Source: Pseudomonas sp. MPC6 (GTDB lineage Bacteria; Pseudomonadota; Gammaproteobacteria; Pseudomonadales; Pseudomonadaceae). Taken from it: 64,000 bases of DNA. Below the pieces are notes generated by a model. It searched no databases. It was given only the letters and a program-made list of their open reading frames with translations, and was not told the origin of the DNA. The stretch's first letter is position 1. The number at the start of each line of letters is the position of its first letter. Position numbers and translations under genes: made by a program. Below are positions 44,052 through 56,598 of the stretch, in pieces. Where the stretch lies: assembly GCF_006094435.1 (NCBI RefSeq), contig NZ_CP034783.1:3375001-3439000 (forward strand), given 5' to 3'.

Positions 44052-44073
44052 GCTCACCTGGGTGAGCTTTATT
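44052..44073 (-). terminator. Terminator after the AraC regulator
   Basis: GCTCACC / GGTGAGC with a 2-base spacer; T-rich runs on both sides, so it could act for either strand. Confidence 0.65.
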
Positions 44074-44979
44074 TTAGCGGCAGCTTCGCTTGAGCGTCTC
44101 ACTCGGCAACTCTTGAAACAACGCCCGATAGCTGCTGGAAAACCTGCCCAGATGCCAGAACGACCACTGCATCGCTACTTCGGCCACCGTGGTCTCCATG
44201 GGCGAGCGCTTGAGCAGTTCACGGTGTGCGCTGTTGAGCCGGCGCAAGCGTAGCCAATGGGTGGGCGTCATGCCGGTGTAGGCCTTGAACGCCTGTTGCA
44301 ACTGACGCAGGGAAACCCCGGCCACCTGGGAAAGCTCCAGCAGGTTGAGGGTTTCTTCGGGAACGTCGGCGGCCCATTCACCGATACGCTTCATGACTGC
44401 GCGTTCTTCGGCGCGGCGCCGCAGGCCTCCGCGATCGAGGCAGACGCAGGCGTTGTCGAGGATGTACAGGCAGTCCTCCAGCAACTGCTGGGTCAATGCC
44501 TCCTTGCTCGGCGGATCGAGTGTCTGTGTCAGCCGGGTCAGGGTCCCGCTCAGCCAGCGGCTGAACAGCGCGTTCTGCCCCGAGTTCAGCGGCGCCATGA
44601 ACAGCCCTTCGAGCCGGGCAACATTCAGGCCGTGACGCTGAACGAACGCCGGGCCGAACACCACGGCGATTTCCTGGTAGTTCTCCGGGGTGATCCAGAT
44701 GTTGCGGCTCTCTTCATTCAACACATACAGCGCGTTGTCGCTGCGATCGAAACAGAATGCCAGCGAGCCCTCGGGCGCACTGAAATTCTGCTCGACCCGG
44801 GTGTTCATGTGTTCCTCGTAGATCTCCACGCCTTGCAGGTCCAGGTAGCGCACGCGCCCGGCGAAATGCCCCGGGGACATCTGCTGGTAGTGCTGGACCC
44901 AACCGGGTGTGGCGCGGATCTGTTCGGCCACGTCGGCGGTGTTGAAGGCTTGGACTTGTAACGGATTGCACGCTGTCAT
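44074..44979 (-). CDS. AraC-family regulator, divergent from the polyamine operon
   Basis: 301 residues. The C-terminal AraC double HTH reads LSQVAGVSLRQLQQAFKAYT and EVAMQWSFWHLGRFSSSYRA with FQELPSETL. The N-terminal sensor (GHFAGRVRYLDLQGVEIYEE) is of the EutR/FeaR-like class. It is divergent from glutamine-synthetase-like gene 45141 and probably its activator; the inducing molecule, possibly a polyamine or amine, is not known. Confidence 0.85.
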   Translation of the reverse strand: MTACNPLQVQAFNTADVAEQIRATPGWVQHYQQMSPGHFAGRVRYLDLQGVEIYEEHMNTRVEQNFSAPEGSLAFCFDRSDNALYVLNEESRNIWITPENYQEIAVVFGPAFVQRHGLNVARLEGLFMAPLNSGQNALFSRWLSGTLTRLTQTLDPPSKEALTQQLLEDCLYILDNACVCLDRGGLRRRAEERAVMKRIGEWAADVPEETLNLLELSQVAGVSLRQLQQAFKAYTGMTPTHWLRLRRLNSAHRELLKRSPMETTVAEVAMQWSFWHLGRFSSSYRALFQELPSETLKRSCR

Positions 44980-45140
44980 CGGTGACCTTACGCACTCGTT
45001 TGGTGCGTTTTGGTGCTGCTGAAAGTGGATAGATGGAACCGCAAGGCTCGCCCAAGATAGTCGTCAACGCGCCACAGGGGAAGTGTGTGGTGGATGAAAC
45101 CACCCTCCCCGGCGTTTACAAAACCAATAACGAGGTCTTT

Positions 45141-46499
45141 ATGAATGCCCCTTTCGATCAGCTGTTCACTTGGCTGAAAGATCACAAGATTACCGAAGTC
45201 GAGTGCGTCGTCAGCGACCTGACCGGCATTGCACGCGGCAAAATCGCACCGACCAACAAGTTCCTGCATGAGCGAGGCATGCGCCTGCCGGAAAGTGTGC
45301 TGCTGCAAACGGTAACCGGGGACTTTGTCGACGATGACATCTACTACGACCTGCTCGATCCGGCCGACATCGACATGGTGTGCAAGCCGGTTTCTGACGC
45401 GGTTTACGTGATCCCGTGGGCCATCGAGCCGACGGCGATCGTGATCCACGATACGTTCGACAAGTTCGGCAACCCCATCGAACTGTCGCCGCGCAACGTG
45501 TTGAAGAAAGTGTTGCAGCTGTACACCGACAAAGGCTGGAAGCCGATCGTCGCGCCGGAAATGGAGTTCTACCTGACCCAGCGCTGCGAAGACCCGGACT
45601 TGCCGCTCAAGGCGCCGCTGGGCCGTTCGGGGCGTGCGGAAAGTGGCCGGCAGTCGTTTTCCATCGACGCCGCCAACGAATTCGATCCGCTGTTCGAAGA
45701 CGTCTACGACTGGTGCGAACTGCAGGGCCTGGACCTCGACACCTTGATCCACGAAGACGGCCCGGCGCAGATGGAAATCAACTTCCGTCATGGCGACGCA
45801 CTGGATCTGGCGGATCAGATCACCGTGTTCAAACGCACAATGCGTGAGGCAGCGCTCAAGCACAATGTAGCGGCGACCTTCATGGCCAAGCCGATCGGCG
45901 ACGAGCCCGGCAGCGCCATGCACATCCACCAGAGCGTGGTCGATATCGCCAGCGGGCAACCGATCTTTGCCAATGCCGACGGCAGCATGAGCGAGCTGTT
46001 CCTGCGCCATATCGGCGGTCTGCAGAAGTACATCCCTAAAGTGCTGCCGATGTTCGCGCCCAACGTGAACTCCTTCCGCCGGTTCCTGCCGGACACTTCG
46101 GCCCCGGTCAACGTCGAATGGGGCGAAGAAAACCGCACCGTCGGCCTGCGCGTACCGACCTCCACGCCGGATTCGATGCGGGTGGAGAACCGCTTGCCGG
46201 GCGCCGATGCCAACCCTTATCTGGCGATTGCGGCGAGTTTGTTGTGCGGGTACCTCGGCATGGTCGAAGGCATTGAACCCAGCGCTGCGGTCCAGGGCCG
46301 TGCCTACGAACGGCGCAATCTGCGCCTGCCGATCACCATCGAAGACGCCCTGACGCAGATGGAGGAATGCGCAACCATCGGGCGCTACCTGGGCAGCAAG
46401 TTTGTACGTGGGTATGTCGCGGTCAAGCGCGCCGAGCACGAGAACTTCAAGCGGGTGATCAGTTCCTGGGAACGGGAATTTCTGATGCTCAGCGTCTGA
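45141..46499 (+). CDS. Glutamylpolyamine synthetase (glutamine synthetase family, PuuA/SpuI type)
   Basis: 452 residues from ATG 45141 (GAGG five bases upstream); a longer frame to 45033 is not needed. Landmarks of the glutamine synthetase fold: APEMEFYL near residue 142, EDGPAQMEINF, GSAMHIHQS, NVEWGEENRTVGLRVP and RVENRLPGADANPYLAIAAS. PuuA/SpuI-type enzymes glutamylate putrescine or other polyamines with ATP. It is followed by a polyamine-binding protein and an FAD oxidase, so it probably starts a polyamine utilisation pathway. Confidence 0.87.
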   Translation: MNAPFDQLFTWLKDHKITEVECVVSDLTGIARGKIAPTNKFLHERGMRLPESVLLQTVTGDFVDDDIYYDLLDPADIDMVCKPVSDAVYVIPWAIEPTAIVIHDTFDKFGNPIELSPRNVLKKVLQLYTDKGWKPIVAPEMEFYLTQRCEDPDLPLKAPLGRSGRAESGRQSFSIDAANEFDPLFEDVYDWCELQGLDLDTLIHEDGPAQMEINFRHGDALDLADQITVFKRTMREAALKHNVAATFMAKPIGDEPGSAMHIHQSVVDIASGQPIFANADGSMSELFLRHIGGLQKYIPKVLPMFAPNVNSFRRFLPDTSAPVNVEWGEENRTVGLRVPTSTPDSMRVENRLPGADANPYLAIAASLLCGYLGMVEGIEPSAAVQGRAYERRNLRLPITIEDALTQMEECATIGRYLGSKFVRGYVAVKRAEHENFKRVISSWEREFLMLSV

Positions 46500-46527
46500 G
46501 ACCTCGCTCCCTGGAACCATACCCCTC

Positions 46528-49047
<2,520 letters not shown>

Positions 49048-49071
49048 CATTCGAATGAACACCGCATTCCT

Positions 49072-49160
49072 CCTGTAGGAGCCGGCTTGCTGGCGAAGGC
49101 GTTTTCAAGGGCGGTGCAGGGCCCCAGGCCGCCTTCGCTGGCAAGCCGGCTCCTACAGGG
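49072..49160. repeat. REPIN after the oxidase gene
   Basis: CCTGTAGGAGCCGGCTTGCT paired with its complement about 35 bases further on. Confidence 0.88.
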
Positions 49161-49297
49161 ATTATCGGCGGCTTGATTATCTTCGTTACGGCATCACGCC
49201 CCCAACGCCTCGTTCAACCTTTCGATTTGCTCAATCGCAAGGCACTTCTATATTGAGGGGGTGCTCTGAATTTCCTGTCTCCTGGCGAGTGCGGCCT

Positions 49298-49894
49298 ATG
49301 GCTACGACTGACCACCTGATCATCTGCGAGCACTGCGACTGCGTGTATGAAAAAGTCACGCTCGCCAAACATCAGAAAACCCTGTGCATGCGCTGCGGCG
49401 GCGTGCTTCAGCGCTATAACGGTCTGTCGGTGGAACAGCGCCTGGCGTTGACCTTCACGGCGGCTGTCCTGTGGACGTTCGCCAATTTCTATCCGGTCAT
49501 GAGCATCAGTCTCAAAGGCCTGAAAAACAGCGCGACGCTCTGGGATTCGGTGCTGGCCCTCAGCCAGGGCCCGATCACCTTCATTGCGTTGGTGGCGGCG
49601 GTTTCGATGATCATCGCGCCGGTGTTCCAGCTGTTGTTGCTGATCTGGGTCCTGAGTTACGCCCTTGCGAACCAGCGCTCGCCCGGTTTCCGGTTCTGCA
49701 TGCGCTGGCTGGAAACCCTGCGGCCCTGGAGCATGCTCGAAGTCTGCCTGTTGGGGGCCATGGTCGCGGTGTTCAAACTCGCCGGACTGCTCGATGTGTT
49801 GCCCGGTATCGGTCTGTTCGCCCTGGCGGTGCTCAGCTTGATGATGATCCGCATTGCCGGACGCGATATCCGCGAACTGTGGGACATCTTATGA
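49298..49894 (+). CDS. pqiA: Paraquat-inducible protein A, first half (PqiA family)
   Basis: 198 residues. Zinc ribbon ICEHCDCVYEKVTLAK and LCMRCGGVL at the N-terminus (two CxxC pairs) precede four helices (TFTAAVLWTFANFYPVMSI, ITFIALVAAVSMIIAPVFQ, WSMLEVCLLGAMVAVFKLAG, FALAVLSLMMIRI). In E. coli PqiA the two such halves are one protein; here they are separate genes overlapping by ATGA. PqiA sits in the inner membrane with PqiB in a lipid-transport assembly. Confidence 0.9.
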   Translation: MATTDHLIICEHCDCVYEKVTLAKHQKTLCMRCGGVLQRYNGLSVEQRLALTFTAAVLWTFANFYPVMSISLKGLKNSATLWDSVLALSQGPITFIALVAAVSMIIAPVFQLLLLIWVLSYALANQRSPGFRFCMRWLETLRPWSMLEVCLLGAMVAVFKLAGLLDVLPGIGLFALAVLSLMMIRIAGRDIRELWDIL

Positions 49895-50556
49895 CTACGC
49901 CACCGCTCGCCAGCGAACTCGACCTGTGCCTGTGCCACAGCTGCGGCCTGGCCTGTGACATCACCCATGACCCCCATGAATGCGAACGCTGCGGCGCCCC
50001 GCTGCACCGGCGCAAGACCGACTCGCTGACCCGGACCTGGGCGTTCCTGCTGGCGTCGCTGATATTTTATGTGCCGGCCAACCTGCTGCCGGTGATGAAC
50101 ACCACCATGCTCGGTTCCGGTTCCGAGAGCACCATCATGGGCGGCGTGCTGGAGTTCTGGCAGCACGGCGCCTGGGACATCGCCCTGATTATCTTCATCG
50201 CCAGCATCGCGGTGCCCGGCGTCAAGTTCGTCGCCCTGACGATGCTGCTGGTGACGGTCCAGCGCGGGAGTTCCTGGGCGCTCAAGGAACGCTCGAAGCT
50301 GTACCGATTCGTCGAACTCATCGGCTACTGGTCGATGCTCGACGTGATTGTCGTCGCCCTCGTGGCGGCGCTGGTGAAGTTCCAGGCGCTGGGCGATATC
50401 GAGCCGCGCCAGGGCATTTTGTTCTTTGGCCTGGTGGTCGTGTTCACCATGCTGTCGGCGATGAGTTTCGACCCGCGCCTGATCTGGGACAAGCAGGATA
50501 AAGCACGCAACAACCCACCCAACGAGGAGGTCATGGATGAAGTCGCAAGCCACTGA
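49891..50556 (+). CDS. pqiA: Paraquat-inducible protein A, second half
   Basis: 221 residues. A second zinc ribbon (CLCHSCGLACD and CERCGAPLHRR) and four helices (LASLIFYVPANLLPVMNTT, ALIIFIASIAVPGVKFVALT, IGYWSMLDVIVVALVAALVK and the last ILFFGLVVVFTMLSAM). Signature PANLLPVM matches PqiA. The start overlaps the previous stop; it runs 20 bases into pqiB. Confidence 0.9.
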   Translation: MTTPPLASELDLCLCHSCGLACDITHDPHECERCGAPLHRRKTDSLTRTWAFLLASLIFYVPANLLPVMNTTMLGSGSESTIMGGVLEFWQHGAWDIALIIFIASIAVPGVKFVALTMLLVTVQRGSSWALKERSKLYRFVELIGYWSMLDVIVVALVAALVKFQALGDIEPRQGILFFGLVVVFTMLSAMSFDPRLIWDKQDKARNNPPNEEVMDEVASH

Positions 50557-52192
50557 CGGGCCGCAAGCCCCCGGCCCGGCCCCGGTCAAGACCCGCCGAT
50601 TCAGCATCTCGCTGGTGTGGATCGTGCCGATCGTCGCCGTGCTGGTGGGGATTTCGCTGGTGGTGCACTCGGTCATGCAGGAAGGGCCGACCATCACCGT
50701 TACGTTCAAGACCGGCAGCGGCCTGACGGCCAACAAGACCGAGGTCAAATACCGCAATGTGGTGATCGGCGTGGTGTCCGACGTCGAATTGAGTGCCGAT
50801 CAGAAGAGTGTCAACGCCACCGTCAAACTGTCCAAGCAGGCAGAAAGTTTCACCCGCCAGGATTCGCAGTTCTGGGTGGTGCGTCCGCGTATCGGTGCCG
50901 GTGGGGTTTCGGGTATCGACACCTTGCTGTCCGGGGACTACATCGGCGCCGATATCGGCCAGTCCAACTCCCGTGCGAAGAATTTCACGGGGCTGGAAAA
51001 CCCGCCGCCCATCACCTATGGCGAACCGGGCAAGCGCTTCATGCTCAATACCCAGGACCTCGGTTCGCTGGACATCGGCTCGCCGGTCTACTACCGCAAG
51101 ATTCCGGTCGGCCAGGTGGTGGCCTATGCCCTGAACGCCGACGGCAAAGGGGTGAATATCGAAGTGTTCATCCACGCGCCCAACGATGCCTACGTCACCG
51201 AGAACACCCGGTTCTGGAATGCCAGCGGGATCGACGTCAGCGTTGGCGCCAACGGCGTTGCGGTGAAGACCGAGTCGCTATCGTCCTTGCTGGTAGGCGG
51301 CATTGCCTTCCGCGCCCCGGAATACAGCCCCAACGATCAGCCGGCCAGCGAGGATAAAGCCTTCGACCTGTTCGACGACCAGCAAACCGCCCTTGCCCCG
51401 CCCCACGGCAAGGCGCAGTACCTGAGTTTGCGTTTCGACCAGGCCTTGCGTGGGCTCAAAGTCGATGCGCCAGTGGAGTTTCTCGGCGTCGAGTTCGGTA
51501 AAGTGGTGTCGATCAACCTGGATTACGATGCGAAAAAGCGCAGTTTTCCGGTCAATGTCGGCATTCTCATCTACCCGCAACGCCTCGGCACGGCCCACTC
51601 CAAAATGCTCAAGGCCTTGAATCATGATCCCAATGATGAAGCCGCCGGCGTGCGGTTGATGGGCAGCTTTATCGAGAACGGTCTGCGGGCCCAGGCCCGC
51701 AGTGGCAATCTGTTGACCGGCCAGCTGTACATCGCGCTCGATTTTTACCCCAAGGCGGAGAAGGTCGTGTTCGATCCGAGTGCCCGTCCCGTCATCATTC
51801 CAACGATTCCCGGTAGCCTCGAGCAATTACAGGAAAAACTCGAAGGAATGGTCAACAAGATCAACCAGCTGCCGATCGAGCGCATCGCCGGCAACCTCGA
51901 CAGCAACCTCGTCGAACTGCGCAAAGGCCTGGTCCAATTCAATGCCAGGACCCTGCCCGGCGTGCAAACCACCCTGGCGGACGTCAGCAAAACCCTGCAA
52001 TCGGCGAGTTCGACCCTGGCCGAAGATTCACCGCAACGTGAACAACTGACCCAGACCCTGGACGAACTGGGACGCATGTCGCGCTCCTTGCGCGAGCTCT
52101 CGGATTACCTGGGCCGACATCCGGAATCGCTGCTGCGCGGGCGCCCCAACAATGCCGCGCCAATGGATCTGCAAGCGCCACCGCGCAATTGA
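50537..52192 (+). CDS. pqiB: MCE-domain intermembrane transport protein PqiB
   Basis: 551 residues. N-terminal membrane anchor FSISLVWIVPIVAVLVGISL, then three MCE domains (ITVTFKTGSGLTANKTEVKY near 50; SPVYYRKIPVGQVVAYALN near 180; LRGLKVDAPVEFLGVEFGK near 305) and a C-terminal coiled coil (LEQLQEKLEGMVNKINQLPI and later). These form the periplasm-spanning tube for lipid traffic between the membranes. A good RBS (GAGGTC) lies in the end of pqiA. Confidence 0.9.
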   Translation: MKSQATDGPQAPGPAPVKTRRFSISLVWIVPIVAVLVGISLVVHSVMQEGPTITVTFKTGSGLTANKTEVKYRNVVIGVVSDVELSADQKSVNATVKLSKQAESFTRQDSQFWVVRPRIGAGGVSGIDTLLSGDYIGADIGQSNSRAKNFTGLENPPPITYGEPGKRFMLNTQDLGSLDIGSPVYYRKIPVGQVVAYALNADGKGVNIEVFIHAPNDAYVTENTRFWNASGIDVSVGANGVAVKTESLSSLLVGGIAFRAPEYSPNDQPASEDKAFDLFDDQQTALAPPHGKAQYLSLRFDQALRGLKVDAPVEFLGVEFGKVVSINLDYDAKKRSFPVNVGILIYPQRLGTAHSKMLKALNHDPNDEAAGVRLMGSFIENGLRAQARSGNLLTGQLYIALDFYPKAEKVVFDPSARPVIIPTIPGSLEQLQEKLEGMVNKINQLPIERIAGNLDSNLVELRKGLVQFNARTLPGVQTTLADVSKTLQSASSTLAEDSPQREQLTQTLDELGRMSRSLRELSDYLGRHPESLLRGRPNNAAPMDLQAPPRN

Positions 52193-52209
52193 GCACAGGA
52201 GCATTACCC

Positions 52210-52770
52210 ATGGCTTTACCGCTGAAGATCACCCTGGTCGCCGCGCTGCTGCTGCTCACCGCTTGTCGCAGTGATCCTATTCAATTTCACACCCTGGTCC
52301 CGACCCAATCGGGCAACCACTCGAAGTCCGCCATGGCGGACATCCAGATCGAAGCGATCAGCGTACCGCCCCAAGTCGATCGCCCGCAGATCGTCATCCG
52401 CCAGGGCAACAGTGGCCTGGCGATCCTGGAAAGCCAGTGGTGGGCCGCGAGCCTGGTGGATGAGTTGAGCAGCGCGTTGAAGGATCAACTGGTCAACAGC
52501 AATTCCCAACGCAAGATGTCGGTACGCCTCGATGTGCAGCGCTTCGACTCGATTCCCGGGCAGTACGGGCTGATCGACGTCAAATGGCGCCTGCGCAGTC
52601 CGGGCGAAAGCGATAGCGCGCTGGTGACGTGCCGCAGCACCTTACAGACGCCTTCAGGGCCGAGCATCGATGATTTGGTGGCGGCCCATCAGAACAACGT
52701 CAAACGGCTGGCCGCGCTGATCACCCAGGCCGCGAATGGAACACCAAGAGGTTGCCCGCCCTCCCAGTGA
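52210..52770 (+). CDS. pqiC: Outer-membrane lipoprotein PqiC
   Basis: 186 residues from the ATG at 52210 (GGAG eight bases upstream; an upstream TTG has no site). Lipobox LLTAC. The mature protein (QFHTLVPTQSGNH, IQIEAISVPPQVDRPQIVIR, WWAASLVDELSSALKDQLV) is ABC-type PqiC/YmbA. It connects PqiB to the outer membrane. It completes the pqiA-A-B-C operon. Confidence 0.88.
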   Translation: MALPLKITLVAALLLLTACRSDPIQFHTLVPTQSGNHSKSAMADIQIEAISVPPQVDRPQIVIRQGNSGLAILESQWWAASLVDELSSALKDQLVNSNSQRKMSVRLDVQRFDSIPGQYGLIDVKWRLRSPGESDSALVTCRSTLQTPSGPSIDDLVAAHQNNVKRLAALITQAANGTPRGCPPSQ

Positions 52771-52819
52771 CTTGACGATTTTTCTCATCCGGCGCAGGAC
52801 ATTTTCCACGCTTAAACCT

Positions 52820-52838
52820 GCAAATGATTCGTATTGAC
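52820..52838 (+). promoter_or_regulatory. Possible Fur box upstream of the iron ABC operon
   Basis: GCAAATGATTCGTATTGAC matches 11 of 19 positions of the Fur consensus GATAATGATAATCATTATC, including the core AATGAT. It lies about 70 bases before the ATG, in promoter position. Weak evidence. Confidence 0.4.
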
Positions 52839-52905
52839 CTACAATAATTGACGACCGCCCCGGTCACGTCTGCGTGCACGATTCTAAAAACAGGAGCTGC
52901 CCGGC

Positions 52906-53919
52906 ATGACCCCCCCTATCCCGTCTTTTCTTAAACTCGCCGTGCTGACGGCCGCGCTGATGAGCGCCGGCCATGGGTATGCCGCCGATGCCGACGGCAT
53001 CGTGGTCTACAACGCCCAGCACGAAAGCCTGACCAAAGCCTGGATTGCAGGCTTCACCAAGGAAACCGGGATCAAGGTCACCGTGCGCAATGGTGACGAC
53101 ACCGAGATGGGCAATCAGATCGTGCAGGAAGGCGCGTCCTCCCCGGCGGATGTGTTCCTGACCGAGAACTCCCCGGCCATGGTACTGGTCGACAACGCCG
53201 GGCTGTTCGCGCCCGTGGCACCGGCGACCCTTGAACAAGTCGACGCGGCCTACCGTCCGGCCCACGGCAAATGGGTGGCCATTGCCGCGCGCTCCACGGT
53301 CTTCGTCTACAACCCGGGCAAACTGCCGGAAGCCGAATTGCCCAAGTCACTGATGGACCTCGCCGGTCCGGACTGGAAGGGCCGCTGGGGCGCTTCGCCG
53401 GCCGGCGCCGACTTCCAGGCGATCGTCGCCGCCGTGTTGGCACTCAAGGGTGAAGCCGCGACCCTCGAGTGGTTGAAAGGGATGAAAAGCAACTTTACCG
53501 CGTACCGGGGCAACAGTGCCGTGCTCAAGGCGGTCAATGCCGGCCAGATCGACAGCGGCGTGATCTACCACTATTACCGCTTCGGCGACCAGGCCAAGAC
53601 CGGTGAAAACAGCAAGAACACCGCCCTGCACTACTTCAAGCACCAGGATCCCGGTGCCTTTGTCAGCCTGTCCGGTGGCGGCGTCCTGGCGTCCAGCACA
53701 CACAAGGATCAGGCTCAGGCCTTCCTCAAGTGGGTGACCGGCACAGACGGCCAGGCCATCCTCAAGACCGGCAATTCGTTCGAATACGCGGTGGGCAAAA
53801 ACGCCGAATCCAACCCTAAACTGGTGCCTTTGCAGCAGCTTGACGCGCCGAAAGTCGACGCTTCAACACTCGACAGTAAAAAAGCCGTGGAGCTGATGAC
53901 TCAGGCCGGACTGCTTTAA
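52906..53919 (+). CDS. Ferric iron ABC transporter substrate-binding protein
   Basis: 337 residues. Signal peptide MTPPIPSFLKLAVLTAALMS to GYAAD. FutA/FbpA family motifs: IVVYNAQHESLTKAWIAGFT, TGIKVTVRNGDDTEMGNQIV and SPADVFLTENSPAMVLVDNA. The tyrosine pair YHYYRFGD near residue 220 would bind Fe(III). It is the first gene of a binding protein-permease-ATPase operon for ferric iron uptake. Confidence 0.9.
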   Translation: MTPPIPSFLKLAVLTAALMSAGHGYAADADGIVVYNAQHESLTKAWIAGFTKETGIKVTVRNGDDTEMGNQIVQEGASSPADVFLTENSPAMVLVDNAGLFAPVAPATLEQVDAAYRPAHGKWVAIAARSTVFVYNPGKLPEAELPKSLMDLAGPDWKGRWGASPAGADFQAIVAAVLALKGEAATLEWLKGMKSNFTAYRGNSAVLKAVNAGQIDSGVIYHYYRFGDQAKTGENSKNTALHYFKHQDPGAFVSLSGGGVLASSTHKDQAQAFLKWVTGTDGQAILKTGNSFEYAVGKNAESNPKLVPLQQLDAPKVDASTLDSKKAVELMTQAGLL

Positions 53920-53922
53920 TTG

Positions 53923-55521
53923 ATGCCTGAAACACTACCGGCGGCTGTCGCAGAGGCGATCCCGCCCCATTTACACCGACGCTCCCGTGGTCTTTTTGCG
54001 GGACTCGGCGGTGCGTGGGTGATCGGCTTGTCGGTGCTGGTGTCGCTGCTGGCCCTGCTGCCGATCGCTTTTGTCATCGGAGTGTCCTTCGAGACTGGCT
54101 GGTCGAGCCTGGTGCCGCTGATCTTCCGGCCACGGGTCGGCGAGTTATTGATCAACACCCTGTTGCTGGTGGTGATCACGATTCCCTTGTGTGTAATGCT
54201 CGGCGTGGCCCTGGCCTGGCTCACCGAGCGTACCGATCTGCCGGGGCGGCGCTGCTGGTCGTTGTTGGCCACGGCGCCGCTGGCAGTCCCCGCCTTCGTC
54301 CACAGCTATGCCTGGGTCAGCCTGGTGCCACCGATTCACGGCCTGTTTGCCGCCGTTCTGGTGTCGGTGATCGCCTACTTCCCGTTCCTGTACCTGCCCA
54401 TTGCGGCCTCCCTGCGGCGGATCGACCCGACCATCGAAGATGTCGCAGAGTCTCTGGGGCTCAAGCCCTGGGCGGTATTTTTCCGGGTGGTGCTGCCGCA
54501 ATTGCGCCTGGCCATCTGCGGCGGCGCCTTGCTGGTGGGGCTGCACCTGCTGGCCGAATATGGCCTGTACGCGATGATCCGCTTCGACACCTTTACCACG
54601 GCGATCTTCGATCAGTTCAAGTCAACCTTCAACGGGCCCGCCGCCCATATGCTGGCCGGGGTGCTCGCCTTGTGTTGCCTGGCGATGCTGACCGTCGAAT
54701 CGGCCGCGCGTGGCCACGCACGCTATGCCCGCGTCGGGTCGGGCAGCCCCCGCGAACAGCGGATCGTGCGCCTGTCTGCCGGGCCAACCGTACTGGCGCT
54801 GACCTTGCAGATCGTGACCTGCGCCCTGGCGCTGGGGGTGCCGTTGATCACCTTGGGCAAGTGGCTGATCGCTGGCGGCACGCAAGTCTGGCAATTGTCC
54901 GAGCTGCTGCCGGCGCTGCAACAGACCGTGCTCCTGGGCATCAGCGGCGCGCTATTGACCACTTTGGCGGCCATCCCGATTGCCTGGCTGTCGATTCGCT
55001 CGCCGGGCCGGCTGCAGCGCGTGCTGGAAAGCTGCAACTACATCACCAGCTCGTTGCCGGGGATTGTCGTGGCCCTGGCGCTGGTGACCCTCACGATTCA
55101 ATTCGCCCGGCCGATTTACCAGACCACCATCACGGTGCTGCTGGCTTATCTGCTGATGTTCTTGCCCCGGGCGCTGGTGAGTTTGCGTGCCGGTATTGCC
55201 CAGGCACCGATCGAGTTGGAAAACATGGCCCGCAGCCTCGGTCGCTCGCCCGCCCGGGCGCTGTGGCTGATCACCTTGCGCCTGGCCGCACCGGGCGTTG
55301 CCGCGGGGGCCGCGCTGGTGTTCCTGGCGATTACCAATGAACTGACGGCCACCCTGCTGCTTGCGCCGAACGGTACGCGCACCCTGGCGACCGGGTTCTG
55401 GGCGTTGACCAGCGAAATCGATTATGCCGCCGCGGCGCCCTATGCCCTGCTGATGATCGTGCTGTCATTGCCGCTGACCGGCATTCTTTATCATCAATCC
55501 AAGCGAACGGCGGGCCGATGA
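53923..55521 (+). CDS. Ferric iron ABC transporter permease (FbpB/SfuB type)
   Basis: 532 residues from the ATG at 53923, four bases after the previous stop. It has two tandem permease domains of about six helices each, with an EAA loop in each: [20 protein letters not shown] near residue 170 and [20 protein letters not shown] near residue 430. Fused permeases are typical of Fbp/Sfu importers. It overlaps the ATPase start by ATGA. Confidence 0.9.
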   Translation: MPETLPAAVAEAIPPHLHRRSRGLFAGLGGAWVIGLSVLVSLLALLPIAFVIGVSFETGWSSLVPLIFRPRVGELLINTLLLVVITIPLCVMLGVALAWLTERTDLPGRRCWSLLATAPLAVPAFVHSYAWVSLVPPIHGLFAAVLVSVIAYFPFLYLPIAASLRRIDPTIEDVAESLGLKPWAVFFRVVLPQLRLAICGGALLVGLHLLAEYGLYAMIRFDTFTTAIFDQFKSTFNGPAAHMLAGVLALCCLAMLTVESAARGHARYARVGSGSPREQRIVRLSAGPTVLALTLQIVTCALALGVPLITLGKWLIAGGTQVWQLSELLPALQQTVLLGISGALLTTLAAIPIAWLSIRSPGRLQRVLESCNYITSSLPGIVVALALVTLTIQFARPIYQTTITVLLAYLLMFLPRALVSLRAGIAQAPIELENMARSLGRSPARALWLITLRLAAPGVAAGAALVFLAITNELTATLLLAPNGTRTLATGFWALTSEIDYAAAAPYALLMIVLSLPLTGILYHQSKRTAGR

Positions 55522-56588
55522 ACGCTCTCGATCTGCACTCGATCTGCAAATCCTATGGTGCCCAGACGGCCCTGGAAAACGTCAGCCTGTCGGTGCCCGC
55601 GGGCAGCCGCACAGTGATTGTCGGCCCTTCGGGCTCGGGCAAGACCACCTTGCTGCGCATGATCGCCGGCTTCGAATTCCCCGATTCGGGCCGCCTTCTG
55701 CTCAATGGCCGCACGCTGGTCGACAGCACCCATGAGGTGCCCGCCCACCAACGATTGATCGGCTATGTGCCTCAGGATGGTGCCCTGTTCCCGCACATGA
55801 CCGTCGCCGCCAACATCGGCTTCGGGCTGTCGACCCGGGGCCTGGAAAAACAGGCGCGTATCGCCGAACTGATGGACAGCGTGGCGCTCGACGCCAGCAT
55901 GGCCAAACGTTGGCCCCACGAGCTTTCCGGCGGCCAGCAGCAACGGGTGGCACTGGCGCGCGCCCTGGCCCAGCAGCCGCGGCTGATGCTGCTGGACGAA
56001 CCGTTTTCGGCACTGGACACCGGCTTGCGCGCCGCCATGCGCAAATTGGTCGCGCGGCTGCTGGCCGATGCGGGCGTCACCACCATTCTGGTCACCCATG
56101 ACCAGAGTGAAGCGTTGTCGTTTGCCGATCAGCTGGCGGTGATGCGTCAGGGCCGACTGGTGCAGTCGGGCCATCCGCTGGACCTGTACCGCTATCCCGA
56201 CGATGAACAGACCGCCCTGTTTCTCGGCGATGCGGTGGTCATGCCGGCACGGATCGAAGCGGGCTGGGCCCATTGCGACCTGGGGCGGATTCCGGTCAAC
56301 AATCACCGCAACAACCAATGCGCGCAGATCATGTTGCGGCCCGAGCAATTGCACCTGGTCAGCATCCAGACCCATTCGAAAGAGGCCCTCGGCTGCCGTG
56401 CCGTGGTGACCGAGCGCGATTTCAGCGGCAATACCTGCACCTTGACCGTGGAGTTGCAGTCGCACAAAAGCGCGCAACAGCCAGGCCGAACCTTGATGGT
56501 GCGCAGTTCCGGGTTGTATGCGCCCCCCATGGGCAGCGCCGTTCATGTCTCGATGATCGGCCACGCCCACGTGCTGAGCGAAGCCTGA
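55518..56588 (+). CDS. Ferric iron ABC transporter ATP-binding protein (FbpC type)
   Basis: 356 residues. Walker [10 protein letters not shown] (36-44), Q-loop [13 protein letters not shown], signature [19 protein letters not shown], Walker [13 protein letters not shown], and H-loop [14 protein letters not shown]. The C-terminal 110 residues form a TOBE-like regulatory domain ([14 protein letters not shown]). Terminates the operon; no terminator is obvious before the integrase gene ending at 56599 on the other strand. Confidence 0.92.
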   Translation: MNALDLHSICKSYGAQTALENVSLSVPAGSRTVIVGPSGSGKTTLLRMIAGFEFPDSGRLLLNGRTLVDSTHEVPAHQRLIGYVPQDGALFPHMTVAANIGFGLSTRGLEKQARIAELMDSVALDASMAKRWPHELSGGQQQRVALARALAQQPRLMLLDEPFSALDTGLRAAMRKLVARLLADAGVTTILVTHDQSEALSFADQLAVMRQGRLVQSGHPLDLYRYPDDEQTALFLGDAVVMPARIEAGWAHCDLGRIPVNNHRNNQCAQIMLRPEQLHLVSIQTHSKEALGCRAVVTERDFSGNTCTLTVELQSHKSAQQPGRTLMVRSSGLYAPPMGSAVHVSMIGHAHVLSEA

Positions 56589-56598
56589 ACCCCTGCCC